From assembly GCF_000429465.1 (NCBI RefSeq), contig NZ_AUBX01000017.1, positions 1 through 64,000 of the forward strand: 64,000 nucleotides of DNA, written 5' to 3'. Numbering within the stretch: position 1 is the stretch's first letter; the number at the start of each line of letters is the position of its first letter. The stretch is from Algoriphagus vanfongensis DSM 17529. GTDB lineage: Bacteria; Bacteroidota; Bacteroidia; Cytophagales; Cyclobacteriaceae. The translations under genes and the position numbers were made by a program. The notes under the pieces were generated by a model, which saw only the letters and a program-made list of their open reading frames with translations, was not told the origin of the DNA and did not search any database. Positions 43,776-52,580 of this stretch are shown here, in pieces.

Positions 43776-44297
43776 TTAATTGCTTTTTGGCTCTAGTCTG
43801 ATAAAGTCATCCTCATCCAATCCCAGCATTTTGGTGACTGCCTCGTAGTCAGAATAATCGATTCTCGCACTGGCAAAGTCAGCAGGGACGATGACGACAC
43901 GATATAGCTGGTTTTGAGTCCAGTCACTGCCCAATAGGGAATAATCAAGAGGGCCATCTAGAAATACACTGAAGTCAAATCGAGTGAAATCATAATTGTA
44001 CATCAAGACGCCTTCCTCAAAAAATACAGTTTGAGGTAATGGTCTCCAGATTGGCGTGCCATTATCCTGCTCCCATTGGAGATAGACAAGGACTACATCG
44101 CTGTCAAGGATTTCAGGATCAAACTGAAATACTTCTTTAAAGTCGTTGGCAGCGGTAAAGTCTACTTCCACTTCAAAAGCTTCTCCTACGATCGTAATTC
44201 CATCTTCCCCGTCGATTCCCGGAGGTCCTGCAGGTCCTTCGCAGGCTTGAAATGCCATGATGCCGATCAAACCAAGTATTGCTGTAAATCTTTTCAT
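43776..44297 (-). CDS. lipoprotein with a short collagen-like motif
   Basis: 173 residues. A lipobox-type signal (LIGIMAFQAC) is followed at once by GPAGPPGIDGEDG, a Gly-X-Y stretch of four or five triplets. The remaining 140 residues are acidic and beta-rich (FKEVFQFDPEIL, VLVYLQWEQDNG, YRVVIVPADFASARIDYSDY), ending in RLEPKSN. Family and function are unknown, though lipoproteins with this Gly-Pro start are frequent in Bacteroidota. It is probably anchored in the outer membrane. A strong terminator follows it. Confidence 0.75.
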   Translation of the reverse strand: MKRFTAILGLIGIMAFQACEGPAGPPGIDGEDGITIVGEAFEVEVDFTAANDFKEVFQFDPEILDSDVVLVYLQWEQDNGTPIWRPLPQTVFFEEGVLMYNYDFTRFDFSVFLDGPLDYSLLGSDWTQNQLYRVVIVPADFASARIDYSDYEAVTKMLGLDEDDFIRLEPKSN

Positions 44298-44377
44298 AAA
44301 ATAATATTTGGTGAATGAGATAATTTCTTACACGGAAAAAGATAAAGTTGGGTTATTTAAAAAATCTTAATTTGAGA

Positions 44378-44893
44378 TTAATCTTGCACCGGAGCGATCA
44401 CATGTACCTCATTTTCAGAGATTATTTTGTCTATAAATATTCCGGACAATTGAATCTGCTCTGAATCAGCAAAGGACTGAATGCTCTCTTTTACCTTTTC
44501 AGGTCCGGGCATCACCCAACGGTTGGATTTGATTTTTGCCAGTATGTAGCGAGATTCCGAAAATATACGAGCTTCAAATTCTCCCCCCAATGATTGATTG
44601 ATTCCCACAAACACCTTCATGGTGTCTAGCTTACCTGCCGGCTCCACTTCGTAGATGGTATGTAGAAAGGTCCCCGGGTGCAGGTTTTTCTGAGCTTCGA
44701 TTTGCTGAAATACAGCGCCAAGTTTATCGTCTTGAGGAGTGCCGACGTAGTAGAGGCCTGAGAGCGGCTCTGGTCTAGAGGTCTCCAAAGAAAGCTCTAT
44801 GGGTTTTTCACCTCCCAATTTATTGAAGAGAATATAGGCTGCAGTAGTGAGTACCACTACCGCCACCAATATGATTCCTAATTTGTTTTTCAT
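44378..44893 (-). CDS. membrane-anchored GyrI-like domain protein
   Basis: 171 residues with an N-terminal membrane anchor (about 6-26), then an about 145-residue domain. Its course, SGLYYVGTPQDDKLGAVFQQ, then KVFVGINQS, then ARIFSESRYILAKIKSNRW, resembles the GyrI-like small-molecule-binding fold. The start at 44893 (MKNKLGI) is chosen because the in-frame start at 44920 would overlap the upstream gene by 23 bases. It follows a beta-barrel gene by 4 nt. The fold assignment is tentative and ligands are unknown. Confidence 0.6.
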   Translation of the reverse strand: MKNKLGIILVAVVVLTTAAYILFNKLGGEKPIELSLETSRPEPLSGLYYVGTPQDDKLGAVFQQIEAQKNLHPGTFLHTIYEVEPAGKLDTMKVFVGINQSLGGEFEARIFSESRYILAKIKSNRWVMPGPEKVKESIQSFADSEQIQLSGIFIDKIISENEVHVIAPVQD

Positions 44894-44897
44894 TTTT

Positions 44898-45482
44898 TTA
44901 GAAAAGATACCTGACGCCAATACCTCCCTGTCCTTTGATATGCCCTACACGATCGAGTAGCTCGAGAAAAAAGCCAATTTCGGCAAATACGGAGATCGGT
45001 ACCTCATCGAAGTAGTATTCCCCTCCGCCGTAGATTTCCGGACCAAAGTCAATATTATTTCGCTCTTCGGACATCGTGGCGCCGCTTCCTACTTGTCCTT
45101 GCGTGTAGGTGTAGGTGACTCGGGTAGATCGCAGTTGCACTCCCGCTCCCACATAGCCCAAAAGGTAGCCTTGCGATATATCAAACATGTCCGTGAAATC
45201 GTCATGATAGGCAACTCGTCCATGAATTGAAACTCCTTTTTTTGCACTATTGCTCACGTAGAATGCATTGGAGGCAGGAGGATTGTTTTCAAAATCTCGC
45301 TGATAGTAGTTCCCTCCATTGACGCCACCGCTTCCCAGCATCACTTCCCAGGAAAAGTAGTCGTCAAAAAAGTCTTTGTAAGTAATGCTAAATGGTTCTC
45401 CGATTCGGATCCCTACTCCTCTTTCTTGTGCAATGGTCATCAAAGGGAATAGGAATACGAGCGCAAATAATCTGAATTTCAC
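44898..45482 (-). CDS. outer-membrane beta-barrel protein
   Basis: 194 residues. A signal peptide (FALVFLFPLMTIAQ) is followed by alternating beta strands: GVGIRIGEPFSITYKDFF, SWEVMLGSGGV, GYLLGYVGAGVQLRST and GGIGVRYLF, with a terminal Phe. It is likely an 8-strand barrel of the OmpW/OmpA-size class; a precise family is not recognised. It lies 45 nt after the ABC exporter gene and 4 nt before the GyrI-like gene, so it belongs to the same minus-strand operon. Confidence 0.72.
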   Translation of the reverse strand: MKFRLFALVFLFPLMTIAQERGVGIRIGEPFSITYKDFFDDYFSWEVMLGSGGVNGGNYYQRDFENNPPASNAFYVSNSAKKGVSIHGRVAYHDDFTDMFDISQGYLLGYVGAGVQLRSTRVTYTYTQGQVGSGATMSEERNNIDFGPEIYGGGEYYFDEVPISVFAEIGFFLELLDRVGHIKGQGGIGVRYLF

Positions 45483-45527
45483 GTTGGTTTAATTTTAGTT
45501 AGTACGATGCTTGTAGCAAATTCCAGG

Positions 45528-47300
45528 CTAGATTGCCATGGTCTTGAGTTGCATTTGATGCAATTGGGAATAATATCCATCCTGCTCGAGCAGTGAGTCA
45601 TGAGTGCCGGTTTCGACGATTTCTCCTTTGTGTAGGACAATGATCTGATCGGCTTTTTGGATAGTGGATAGCCTGTGAGCGATCACGATTGAGGTTCTGC
45701 CTTTCATCATTTTTTCGATCGATTCTTGGATCAGCTCTTCTGTCTCCGTATCTACGGAGGAAGTCGCTTCATCTAGGATGATGATTTCAGGGTTATATAC
45801 CATTGCTCTTACAAAGGAGATGAGCTGTCTTTGTCCCACCGAAAGTGTGGCTCCTCGCTCCATCACATTGTAATCCAGACCTCCCGGTAGTTTCTCGATG
45901 AACTTACGAGCTCCTACCATTTCGGCTGCTTCCAGCACTTGCTCACGACTGATAGATGGGTTGCCGAGCGTGATATTGTAATAGATCGTATTACTGAAAA
46001 GGAAGACATCCTGCAAGACTACGCCAATGTGCTTTCTCAAAACACTCAGCTCAAAATCTCTGATATCCGTGCCATCGATAGAGATGGACCCTTGATTGAT
46101 TTCGTAGAATCTGGAAAGGAGATTGATGGTAGAGGATTTTCCCGCTCCAGTGGCGCCGACGAGCGCTACGGTTTGACCTGGTTTGACTTCGAAATTGATG
46201 TTTTTCAACACATACTCCTCGTCGACATACGCAAACCACAAATCTTTAATTTCTATATGTCCTTTTACTTTTTCTGGCTTAAAATCACCCTCATTGGCAA
46301 TGTGCTCTGTGCTGTCTAGCAATTTGAAGATTCTAGAAGAACTAACTACGCCCATTTGTAGTGTATTGAAGCGGTCGGCGATCATTCGGATAGGTCTGAA
46401 AAACAGCTGCAGATACATGATAAATGAGATCAGGACACCGACTTGCAGCTCCATTCCCAAGACTCCCACTGCCCCATACCATACGACAAGGCCGATTCCG
46501 ATGGCCTGGATGATCTCTGCTACTGGGAAGTAGATCGAGTAGTACAGTACAGACCGAATGTGGGCCGAGCGATGTTCTTTGTTGATTTCTTTAAACTTGT
46601 CAAACTCCCTTTTTTCCCGATTGAAAATCTGCACAATGTTCATTCCGGTGATGTGCTCCTGAAGGAAAGTGTTGAGGTTCGAGACGGCATTGCGGACATC
46701 ATTGAAGGTGACTTTGATTTTTTCCTTGAAGATATAAGTGGAAATAATCATCAGTGGCAGCGTACTCAAACTGACCAGCGTGAGCTTCCAGTCTATATAA
46801 AACATCACTCCCAAAATCGTCACCAATTGGAGCAAATCACCAATGATAGCAGCAAGTCCCTCACTGAATACATCCGCGAGAGTTTCTATATCCGATATAT
46901 TTCGGGTGACCAGTCTTCCGATCGGGGTGTTGTCAAAGAATTTCAGCTTTAGTTTTAGCAAATGATCATAAAGTCGAACACGAATGTCCCGGATGATCAC
47001 CTGTCCTATCCAGCCCGAATAATAGGTGTGAGCCCACTGCACCACAGCCTGTAAAATCATCAACCCGACGAGAATATAGATCGTCTTGATCAGTCCCTCG
47101 CTGTCGCCGATAGCGATATGGTCATCGATGGCTACTTGGATGAAATAGGGCCGCGTCGGGGCCAATACGGCCAAGGCAATGGTCAAAAACACCAAAAAGT
47201 AAAATTGGAACTTGTAAGGCTGTACATAGCGATACAGCTGCTTCAATACTTTGGTGTCGACGATTTCGCCGGAGGATCCTTTTTCTTTTTCTAAACTCAA
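45528..47300 (-). CDS. ABC exporter, half-transporter (MsbA/MdlB-like)
   Basis: A 590-residue fusion of a six-helix membrane domain (about 30-325) and an ATP-binding domain. GATGAGKSSTINLLSRFYE is Walker A (about residue 373), LSVGQRQLISFVRAMVYNPE the signature, and IIILDEATSSVDTETE Walker B. The membrane half includes the EAA-like coupling motif and TPIGRLVTRNISD. It functions as a homo- or heterodimer exporting lipid or drug-like molecules. It starts 6 nt after truA stops, and may share its transcript. The cargo is not predictable. Confidence 0.92.
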   Translation of the reverse strand: MSLEKEKGSSGEIVDTKVLKQLYRYVQPYKFQFYFLVFLTIALAVLAPTRPYFIQVAIDDHIAIGDSEGLIKTIYILVGLMILQAVVQWAHTYYSGWIGQVIIRDIRVRLYDHLLKLKLKFFDNTPIGRLVTRNISDIETLADVFSEGLAAIIGDLLQLVTILGVMFYIDWKLTLVSLSTLPLMIISTYIFKEKIKVTFNDVRNAVSNLNTFLQEHITGMNIVQIFNREKREFDKFKEINKEHRSAHIRSVLYYSIYFPVAEIIQAIGIGLVVWYGAVGVLGMELQVGVLISFIMYLQLFFRPIRMIADRFNTLQMGVVSSSRIFKLLDSTEHIANEGDFKPEKVKGHIEIKDLWFAYVDEEYVLKNINFEVKPGQTVALVGATGAGKSSTINLLSRFYEINQGSISIDGTDIRDFELSVLRKHIGVVLQDVFLFSNTIYYNITLGNPSISREQVLEAAEMVGARKFIEKLPGGLDYNVMERGATLSVGQRQLISFVRAMVYNPEIIILDEATSSVDTETEELIQESIEKMMKGRTSIVIAHRLSTIQKADQIIVLHKGEIVETGTHDSLLEQDGYYSQLHQMQLKTMAI

Positions 47301-47306
47301 AGCCTA

Positions 47307-48065
47307 CTAATCTAAATAAATTTTTGCGGGATAGACGATTTTGGATAAAAACAAGCCCTTGGCTGGTGCTGATTTTCCGGCAGAAGCTCTATCTCTGGAC
47401 TCGATGATCTGATCCATGGACGAAACCGTTTTTTTTGACAGGCCGATTTCCACCAGTGTTCCCACAATGGCACGTACCATTCCACGTAAAAAACGGTTGG
47501 CAGTTATATGGAATAACAATTCATCTCCATTTTGTTCCCAATAGGCGGATTTAATTTGACAGCGAAAATGGTTCACTTCGGTTTTCACCTTGCTGAAGCA
47601 TTCGAAATCTTCATGTCTCAACAGGCTTTGGGCGGCCAGATTCATTTTTTGCAAGTCAGGATTGAAAAATGAAATCCAGGCCAAATCATCCTGGAAAGGG
47701 TCTTTGCGAAGCAAAATCCGATAGAAATAGGAGCGCTCTTCGGCATCAAATCTGGCATGTGCGTCTGGATAAACTTGTCTGATCCGGTGGATGGCGACTT
47801 GCTTGGGCAATATTCCATTGAGGCCCCTCAGGAGCTTTTCTTTGTCAAAATCACCTCCATAGTCAAAATGGCACACTTGCATGGCAGCGTGAACTCCCGT
47901 GTCGGTTCTCCCGCTTCCCATGATGGTGACTTCTTCTTGGAGGTAAATCGAAAGGGCCGATTCGATCTCTTGCTGGACGGTGTGGGAGTTTTTCTGTTTT
48001 TGCCAACCGTGAAATGGGCCTCCATGGTAGCTCAATTCCAGAAAATATCGCTGAGTTCCGCTCAT
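47307..48065 (-). CDS. truA: tRNA pseudouridine synthase A
   Basis: A 252-residue enzyme making pseudouridine at positions 38-40 of the tRNA anticodon arm. LELSYHGGPFHGWQKQ opens it, GSGRTDTGVHAAMQVCHFD contains the catalytic Asp (about residue 53), and RFLRGMVRAIVGTLVEIG near the C-terminus is a family hallmark. The start at 48065 (MSGTQRYF) is an ATG, whereas an alternative 9 nt upstream would use TTG. A TATCTTTG element lies at 48072-48079, 6 nt before the start. The ABC exporter follows 6 nt downstream. Confidence 0.95.
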   Translation of the reverse strand: MSGTQRYFLELSYHGGPFHGWQKQKNSHTVQQEIESALSIYLQEEVTIMGSGRTDTGVHAAMQVCHFDYGGDFDKEKLLRGLNGILPKQVAIHRIRQVYPDAHARFDAEERSYFYRILLRKDPFQDDLAWISFFNPDLQKMNLAAQSLLRHEDFECFSKVKTEVNHFRCQIKSAYWEQNGDELLFHITANRFLRGMVRAIVGTLVEIGLSKKTVSSMDQIIESRDRASAGKSAPAKGLFLSKIVYPAKIYLD

Positions 48066-48071
48066 ATCCCG

Positions 48072-48079
48072 CAAAGATA
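48072..48079 (-). promoter_or_regulatory. TATCTTTG element directly before truA
   Basis: A perfect TAnnTTTG match on the minus strand, 6 nt from the truA start, with no TTG at the standard distance. It suggests a leaderless or very short-leader transcript. Confidence 0.4.
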
Positions 48080-48168
48080 CAATTCCCCGTCAAATCCATG
48101 GGAGAGTTTTTGACAATCCTTGTGAAAGCGGCTAATTGGGCCTTTATTTGCCAAAAATTTATAAAAAA

Positions 48169-48651
48169 ATGATTCAGCGAGTTCAAACGATATTTCTATT
48201 GCTAGTGGTGATCTGTATGGGGGTGACCATCGGCTCGACTCTTTGGGTGCAAACTCAGACCGGTTCTGGCTCAGGAGACTCTTGGGAGTTGTCGGCATTT
48301 ATGCTGACCAATCTAGACGCATCTGGAGAAGTGGTTCAATCTTCTTCCAAATGGTATCTGGCCGCATTGGCATCGTTTGCTGGCTTGCTGGCTTTGATTG
48401 CGATCTTCCAATATAAAAATAGAACGCGTCAGATGATGTTCAATATGATTAATAGCCTCGTGATGGTAGGTCTGGTCGTGGCGGTATTTTTGACCACCAA
48501 TGGAATCAATTCTGCTCTCAACGCTACCACATCTGGAACATACCAAATCGGTTTTTGGGTGGTCTTGGCAGCGATGGTCTTCAATATGCTGGCCAACCGC
48601 TTCATCAAAAAAGATGAGGCTTTGGTAAGGTCGGTAGATAGAATCAGATAG
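48169..48651 (+). CDS. DUF4293 family membrane protein
   Basis: A 160-residue protein with four membrane helices: MIQRVQTIFLLLVVICMGVT begins the first, with three more near 58-77, 90-110 and 124-142. The MIQRxQTxxL start and the ANRFIKKDEALVRSVDRIR tail are the DUF4293 signature. A loop of about 35 residues between helices 1 and 2 is Gly/Ser/Asp-rich and likely periplasmic. It is divergent from truA. The ATG at 48169 is favoured over an upstream in-frame ATG at 48136. Function is unknown. Confidence 0.85.
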   Translation: MIQRVQTIFLLLVVICMGVTIGSTLWVQTQTGSGSGDSWELSAFMLTNLDASGEVVQSSSKWYLAALASFAGLLALIAIFQYKNRTRQMMFNMINSLVMVGLVVAVFLTTNGINSALNATTSGTYQIGFWVVLAAMVFNMLANRFIKKDEALVRSVDRIR

Positions 48652-48679
48652 AATCTAGGCAGAATGTCTAGTGATCAAA

Positions 48680-48716
48680 ACAAAAAACGCCAGCAAGGTG
48701 CTGGCGTTTTTTGTTT
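48680..48716. terminator. bidirectional terminator between DUF4293 and the next operon
   Basis: ACGCCAGCA, loop AGG, TGCTGGCGT, with AAAAAA before and TTTTTTG after. It lies between two convergent genes. Confidence 0.93.
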
Positions 48717-48719
48717 TGG

Positions 48720-49475
48720 TTACCAAAATCGAATTCCGATAGTAGGGTAAAAGGTTTTTAGATTTTCGGTACCTACTACTCCGACCTCAATTGCTAGATT
48801 TTTATTGAGCTGGTGTTTGTAGAAAGCTCGAATGGTTGTTCCAGAAAACAAATCACTTTGAGAGTCATTTAGTAGTAGTCCAATTCCCACTGTGTTTTTC
48901 TTGTTGTCTCTGGAGTATTTTTCCCAGCCAAACTCTGCATTGACAAACCAACTGCTATTGACTTTGATGTTATTCTCAATTCTTGGGGGGAAATAAATGT
49001 GATTGGTGATTGATCCTCCAAAACTGAAATTTCTAAGGTTTAGATGGGTTCTAAACCCTACTACTGGAGTGAAATCACCTCCCGTAAAATCCAAGCCGAC
49101 CGGAAATGAGAATTCCAGACTATCCAAGTGCTGGACGTACCTGTTTTCCACTTCATATTTTACAGCCTCTAGTTTAGTGGCTGAGAAACTTTCTGCAATT
49201 CTATAGCCTTGCGATTCAAATTCCGGGAATTTTGTAGCGCTTTCCATTAGAGGCTGAAAAATCTCCTGGAGCGATTCTACACTGTGTTCTTGATTATTAA
49301 AATAGAGTAAAAATGTGCCTTCATTTGGAAGATTGAATATAAGTGTATCCGTGATGGGAGATCGTTCATTGATGATACTTTGGTTTATTTTGCTTAGCTG
49401 GTTTTCTACCTCCTGAGCAAAAAGGGAGATCGAAAAAAGCATAGTAATTCCTGTGAGAAGAAAATATCTTTTCAT
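48720..49475 (-). CDS. putative outer-membrane protein co-transcribed with an ECF sigma/anti-sigma pair
   Basis: 251 residues. A signal peptide (LTGITMLFSISLFAQ) and an amphipathic beta-rich second half (VGLDFTGGDFTPVVGFRTHL, NFSFGGSITNHIYF, IGLLLNDS and NLAIEVGVVG), ending GIRFW with a terminal Trp, suggest a small beta barrel. The first half (25-115) looks globular and periplasmic. I recognise no family. It lies 28 nt after the anti-sigma gene and probably belongs to its regulon. Confidence 0.68.
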   Translation of the reverse strand: MKRYFLLTGITMLFSISLFAQEVENQLSKINQSIINERSPITDTLIFNLPNEGTFLLYFNNQEHSVESLQEIFQPLMESATKFPEFESQGYRIAESFSATKLEAVKYEVENRYVQHLDSLEFSFPVGLDFTGGDFTPVVGFRTHLNLRNFSFGGSITNHIYFPPRIENNIKVNSSWFVNAEFGWEKYSRDNKKNTVGIGLLLNDSQSDLFSGTTIRAFYKHQLNKNLAIEVGVVGTENLKTFYPTIGIRFW

Positions 49476-49503
49476 TTTGTAGAGGTTTTAAGATGTGATG
49501 GAA

Positions 49504-50178
49504 TTAGTTTTTAAATCTGATTTGAATGGTTTTGGAAGAGGCTGTATGAGACTTTGGGACTGCTTCTAAGTCTGGACTCGGCTTTCCAAAATTGGTTTTG
49601 AATTTTAGTTTACTCCTGTCCAATCCCCAAGAAATGTCCACTTCATGTCTGCTTTTGATTTGAGTAGAAGCAGTGACTTGATTTGGATTGGATATCTTCC
49701 CAAAATCCTGTCTAGGTATTTCAATATCAGGCAGGGCAATGCTTGGGGCATCTACCTCTGCTATGCCCAAGTTGATTTGCACAGGGGTGGGATCCTTGGC
49801 AGGTGGAGCATGAGGTGCAGTGTCGACAGTACCGCCTTTTTTCTCGATGATTGGTTTTTCTACCTCCAATGGAATAGAAACATTCTTTATCTCCGTGACT
49901 AGATCAGTGTCAAGTGTCGTCGTATGCTTTTGGCCCAAAAGCAACCAGGCGCAGGCTATCGCCAGTGCCAAAACCATGGCAGCTGCCAATTTTTGCCAAA
50001 TAGGAATAATCGGCTTCTCTGTTTCAAGTTGAGCGGTGATAGCCTCCCAAGCATTGGTCTTGGGCTCAAAAAGCGGAAGGTCATCGCTTGCTTTGTTGAG
50101 CTGCGATTCGAAATCCTGCTGTTGCAAAATTTTTTCCCAGCTCTCGCTTTTTGGGCTATGTGATGGAAGACTTTTCAT
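49504..50178 (-). CDS. membrane-bound anti-sigma factor (inferred)
   Basis: 224 residues. The cytoplasmic N-terminal 60 residues carry a repeated pattern: SWEKILQQQDFESQLN and AWEAITAQLE. A membrane helix follows at about 64-82 (AAAMVLALAIACAWLLLG). The rest is a Pro/Val-rich periplasmic segment. Its start overlaps the sigma-factor stop by 4 nt (ATGA), the classic arrangement for an ECF sigma factor and its anti-sigma factor. It has no zinc-binding HxxxCxxC motif, so it is not a ZAS-type. The role is inferred from position. Confidence 0.75.
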   Translation of the reverse strand: MKSLPSHSPKSESWEKILQQQDFESQLNKASDDLPLFEPKTNAWEAITAQLETEKPIIPIWQKLAAAMVLALAIACAWLLLGQKHTTTLDTDLVTEIKNVSIPLEVEKPIIEKKGGTVDTAPHAPPAKDPTPVQINLGIAEVDAPSIALPDIEIPRQDFGKISNPNQVTASTQIKSRHEVDISWGLDRSKLKFKTNFGKPSPDLEAVPKSHTASSKTIQIRFKN

Positions 50179-50705
50179 GCTTGCAGCAGAGTTTTGATTC
50201 TTGTTTTTAGTAATTTCTTAGCATAGCTCAGTTGAGACTTGGAGGTACTTTCACTCACTCCCAGCAGCTTGGCAGCTTCTTGGTGCGGATGTCCTTCCAC
50301 CGCCACCAGCATGAAGACAGCTCTTGCTCCTGCAGGAAGGCTTCTGATCGCTTGGTCCAGTAGCTCTCCATCAAACCAAGCTTCAAATTGGTCTTCTCCG
50401 ACCTCAGCAACTTGGTCCAATTTTTCAAATTGAAACTGCTTTTTACCCTTTCTGATAGCATTGCGAGCTGCTATCGTTCGCATCCACGACAAGAGTGCCT
50501 CAGGATGCTTCAGGTTTCTGATTTGTTGGAAAACCTGAACATAAGTGTCCTGCAATACATCATGCGCCAAGTCTTCGTCATCGAGCATCCGAAAGGCCAG
50601 TGAATAGACCATCCGCTTGGTCTGTTCGAAAAGCTGAAACTGGGCTTTTCGATCCTGAGCGATGACTCGCTCGATCAATTCACTGTCTAGTTGGATTTGG
50701 TTCAT
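50175..50705 (-). CDS. ECF-family RNA polymerase sigma factor
   Basis: 176 residues. Region 2 (about 20-85) contains RMVYSLAFRMLDDEDLAHDVLQDTYVQVFQ and region 4 (about 112-165) contains LPAGARAVFMLVAVEGHPHQEAAKLLGVSESTSKSQL, a helix-turn-helix for the -35 element. No extra domain is present. It is the first gene of the sigma/anti-sigma/outer-membrane-protein operon and is probably autoregulated. The signal it responds to is unknown. A 138-bp divergent gap separates it from the PLP enzyme gene. Confidence 0.93.
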   Translation of the reverse strand: MNQIQLDSELIERVIAQDRKAQFQLFEQTKRMVYSLAFRMLDDEDLAHDVLQDTYVQVFQQIRNLKHPEALLSWMRTIAARNAIRKGKKQFQFEKLDQVAEVGEDQFEAWFDGELLDQAIRSLPAGARAVFMLVAVEGHPHQEAAKLLGVSESTSKSQLSYAKKLLKTRIKTLLQA

Positions 50706-50843
50706 GTAGAAGTCTTTCTGATCTAAAGAGCAGTCTCAAGCTAAAAAGGTTGGAATGAAGATGCTAATTTTTAAAAGCTCAAGTCCAGTCAGTTCTTCCC
50801 ACTTCGGTATTACTTTCTTAATTTCCCCAAAATCTTGGATGTT

Positions 50844-51953
50844 ATGAAATTTGAAACGCTAGCAATACATAAAGGGAATAGGATCACAGATGCACATCAG
50901 CCTGTGGTGCAGCCTATCACTTTGAGTACGACTTTTACCCATGGCAATGATGGCGGAAGTCTTTATACTCGAGCGTCCAACCCGAATAGAAATTCGTTGG
51001 AGGAATTGGTTGCGGCACTAGAGCAGGGAGAATGTGCGGCTGCTTTTTCATCAGGAAACGCTGCGGGAACTGCGGTTTTTCAGGCATTGGAAGCGGGCTC
51101 TCATATCATTGCACCTCATGACATGTATCATGGTTTGCATCAATCCATGGTCACACTTTTCAAAGGAATTCATGAAGTGACTTTTGTGGATATGAGTGAT
51201 TTGGAAGCTGTGCAAAAGGCTGTCAGACCTTCTACTAGAATCATTTGGATAGAGACGCCCAGCAATCCTCTGCTAAAAGTCACCGATATCAGGAAAGTCG
51301 CCGAGATTGCTCATCAGGCAAATGCGCTTTTGGTCTGTGATAATACCTTTGCAACTCCCGTATTCCAAAATCCACTTCTCTTGGGAGCAGATATGGTGAT
51401 GCATAGCAGTACCAAGTATTTTGGAGGGCATAGTGATATTCTCGGGGGGATTTTGGTCAGCAAGCTGAAAAATGAGTTCTGGGAAAAAATCTTGACTGTT
51501 CAAAAGGTCGGAGGAGCTGTCCCAGCTGCGATGGATTGCTATCTGCTATGCAGGAGTCTGCGGACCTTGGCCTATCGGATGAAAGGCCATGCGGCTCATG
51601 CGATGATTCTTGCAGAATACCTTTACTCGCATCCAAAAGTTGACCGGGTGCACTATCCCGGTCTCAAGTCTCATCCAGGGCATGAGATCGCTGCAAGTCA
51701 AATGACTGGCTTTGGCGGGGTGGTTTCATTTGAAGTGAACGGAGGGGCCAAAGAAGCTGATCTGCTGATCTCTATGTTGAAGCTTTTTGTCAATGCGACC
51801 AGCTTGGGAGGGGTAGAAAGTATCATCGAGCGAAGAGCTGCGGTCGAAGGGCCTGATACGACCACGCCACCCAATCTCATCCGGGTTTCTGTAGGACTCG
51901 AGCATACAGATGATTTATTGGAAGATTTGGATCAGGCTTTTGCGCAGCTTTAA
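50844..51953 (+). CDS. trans-sulfuration PLP enzyme (cystathionine gamma-synthase/lyase family)
   Basis: A 369-residue Cys/Met-metabolism PLP enzyme. MKFETLAIHKG opens it; QPITLSTTF and YTRASNPNRNSLEELVAALE are the substrate-side blocks. FSSGNAA and the PLP-Lys in VMHSSTKYFGGHSDILGG (about residue 187-204) are intact, as is GGVESIIERRA. It forms or cleaves cystathionine, or cleaves methionine or cysteine; sequence alone does not separate these. The ATG at 50844 is preferred over a TTG at 50835. Its stop is nested with that of the convergent rhodanese gene. Confidence 0.9.
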   Translation: MKFETLAIHKGNRITDAHQPVVQPITLSTTFTHGNDGGSLYTRASNPNRNSLEELVAALEQGECAAAFSSGNAAGTAVFQALEAGSHIIAPHDMYHGLHQSMVTLFKGIHEVTFVDMSDLEAVQKAVRPSTRIIWIETPSNPLLKVTDIRKVAEIAHQANALLVCDNTFATPVFQNPLLLGADMVMHSSTKYFGGHSDILGGILVSKLKNEFWEKILTVQKVGGAVPAAMDCYLLCRSLRTLAYRMKGHAAHAMILAEYLYSHPKVDRVHYPGLKSHPGHEIAASQMTGFGGVVSFEVNGGAKEADLLISMLKLFVNATSLGGVESIIERRAAVEGPDTTTPPNLIRVSVGLEHTDDLLEDLDQAFAQL

Positions 51954-52369
51954 TCCGTCAGATAGCCGGCCTCGATCCAAGAAGCAAGCCCGCCGTCTAA
52001 GTGAAAAACCTGCTTGTATCCATTTTTGAGCAAGAGATCAGCAGCTTTTTGGCTTCGGATGCCCGCGCTGCAGTAGAGGTAGATGTCCTGATTTTTTGGG
52101 AGTTGAAGGATTTCTTGTTCAAATTCCGGGCTGTTGATGTCCAAGTTTGTTGCTCCTGCGATCTTTCCTTGTGCTACTTCTCCGGGAGTGCGCACATCGA
52201 TTAAGATTCCTGCTTTATGATCTACTTGGGATTTAAATTCAGCTGCAGTTAAGACTTGAATTGGAGCGATTTCCTGGGAAGAGTCGATCTCTTGAGATGT
52301 CTGCTGCTTGGGCTCGCCACAGGAGTAGAGGCCTGCCAAAAGAAAGAAAAGAAGGATAGATTTTTTCAT
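51950..52369 (-). CDS. rhodanese-domain lipoprotein
   Basis: 139 residues. A lipobox signal (LLAGLYSC) leads a linker rich in Gln/Ser/Glu, then a single rhodanese domain: AGILIDVRTPGEVAQGKIAGATNLD, YLYCSAGIRSQKAADLL with the catalytic Cys in CSAGIRS, and VFHLDGGLASW. The ATG at 52369 gives a clean lipoprotein signal, whereas an in-frame start at 52423 would not. It is probably attached to a membrane on the periplasmic side, a site fitting sulfur transfer. It sits beside the trans-sulfuration enzyme gene. Confidence 0.88.
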   Translation of the reverse strand: MKKSILLFFLLAGLYSCGEPKQQTSQEIDSSQEIAPIQVLTAAEFKSQVDHKAGILIDVRTPGEVAQGKIAGATNLDINSPEFEQEILQLPKNQDIYLYCSAGIRSQKAADLLLKNGYKQVFHLDGGLASWIEAGYLTD

Positions 52370-52580
52370 TTGATAAAAATAGGGATTCGGATAGAAATGC
52401 TTCGTGACTGAGATCACAAACACCTCCTAGGAATAAGAAGGGGAATATTTGGATTGATTTTAAAACAAAACTGAATAAATGCAGTCTTGCTAGGAATAAA
52501 ATTTGGATAATTTGATCAAAAGACGATTTCTAATCGATTTTTTGTAAATTACTTAAACTTTTCATTAAAGACCCTGCGCT

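Noticed and set aside
43776..44297. A genuine collagen-like fibre protein
   Set aside because: Only four or five Gly-X-Y triplets occur after the lipobox, too few for a stable triple helix.
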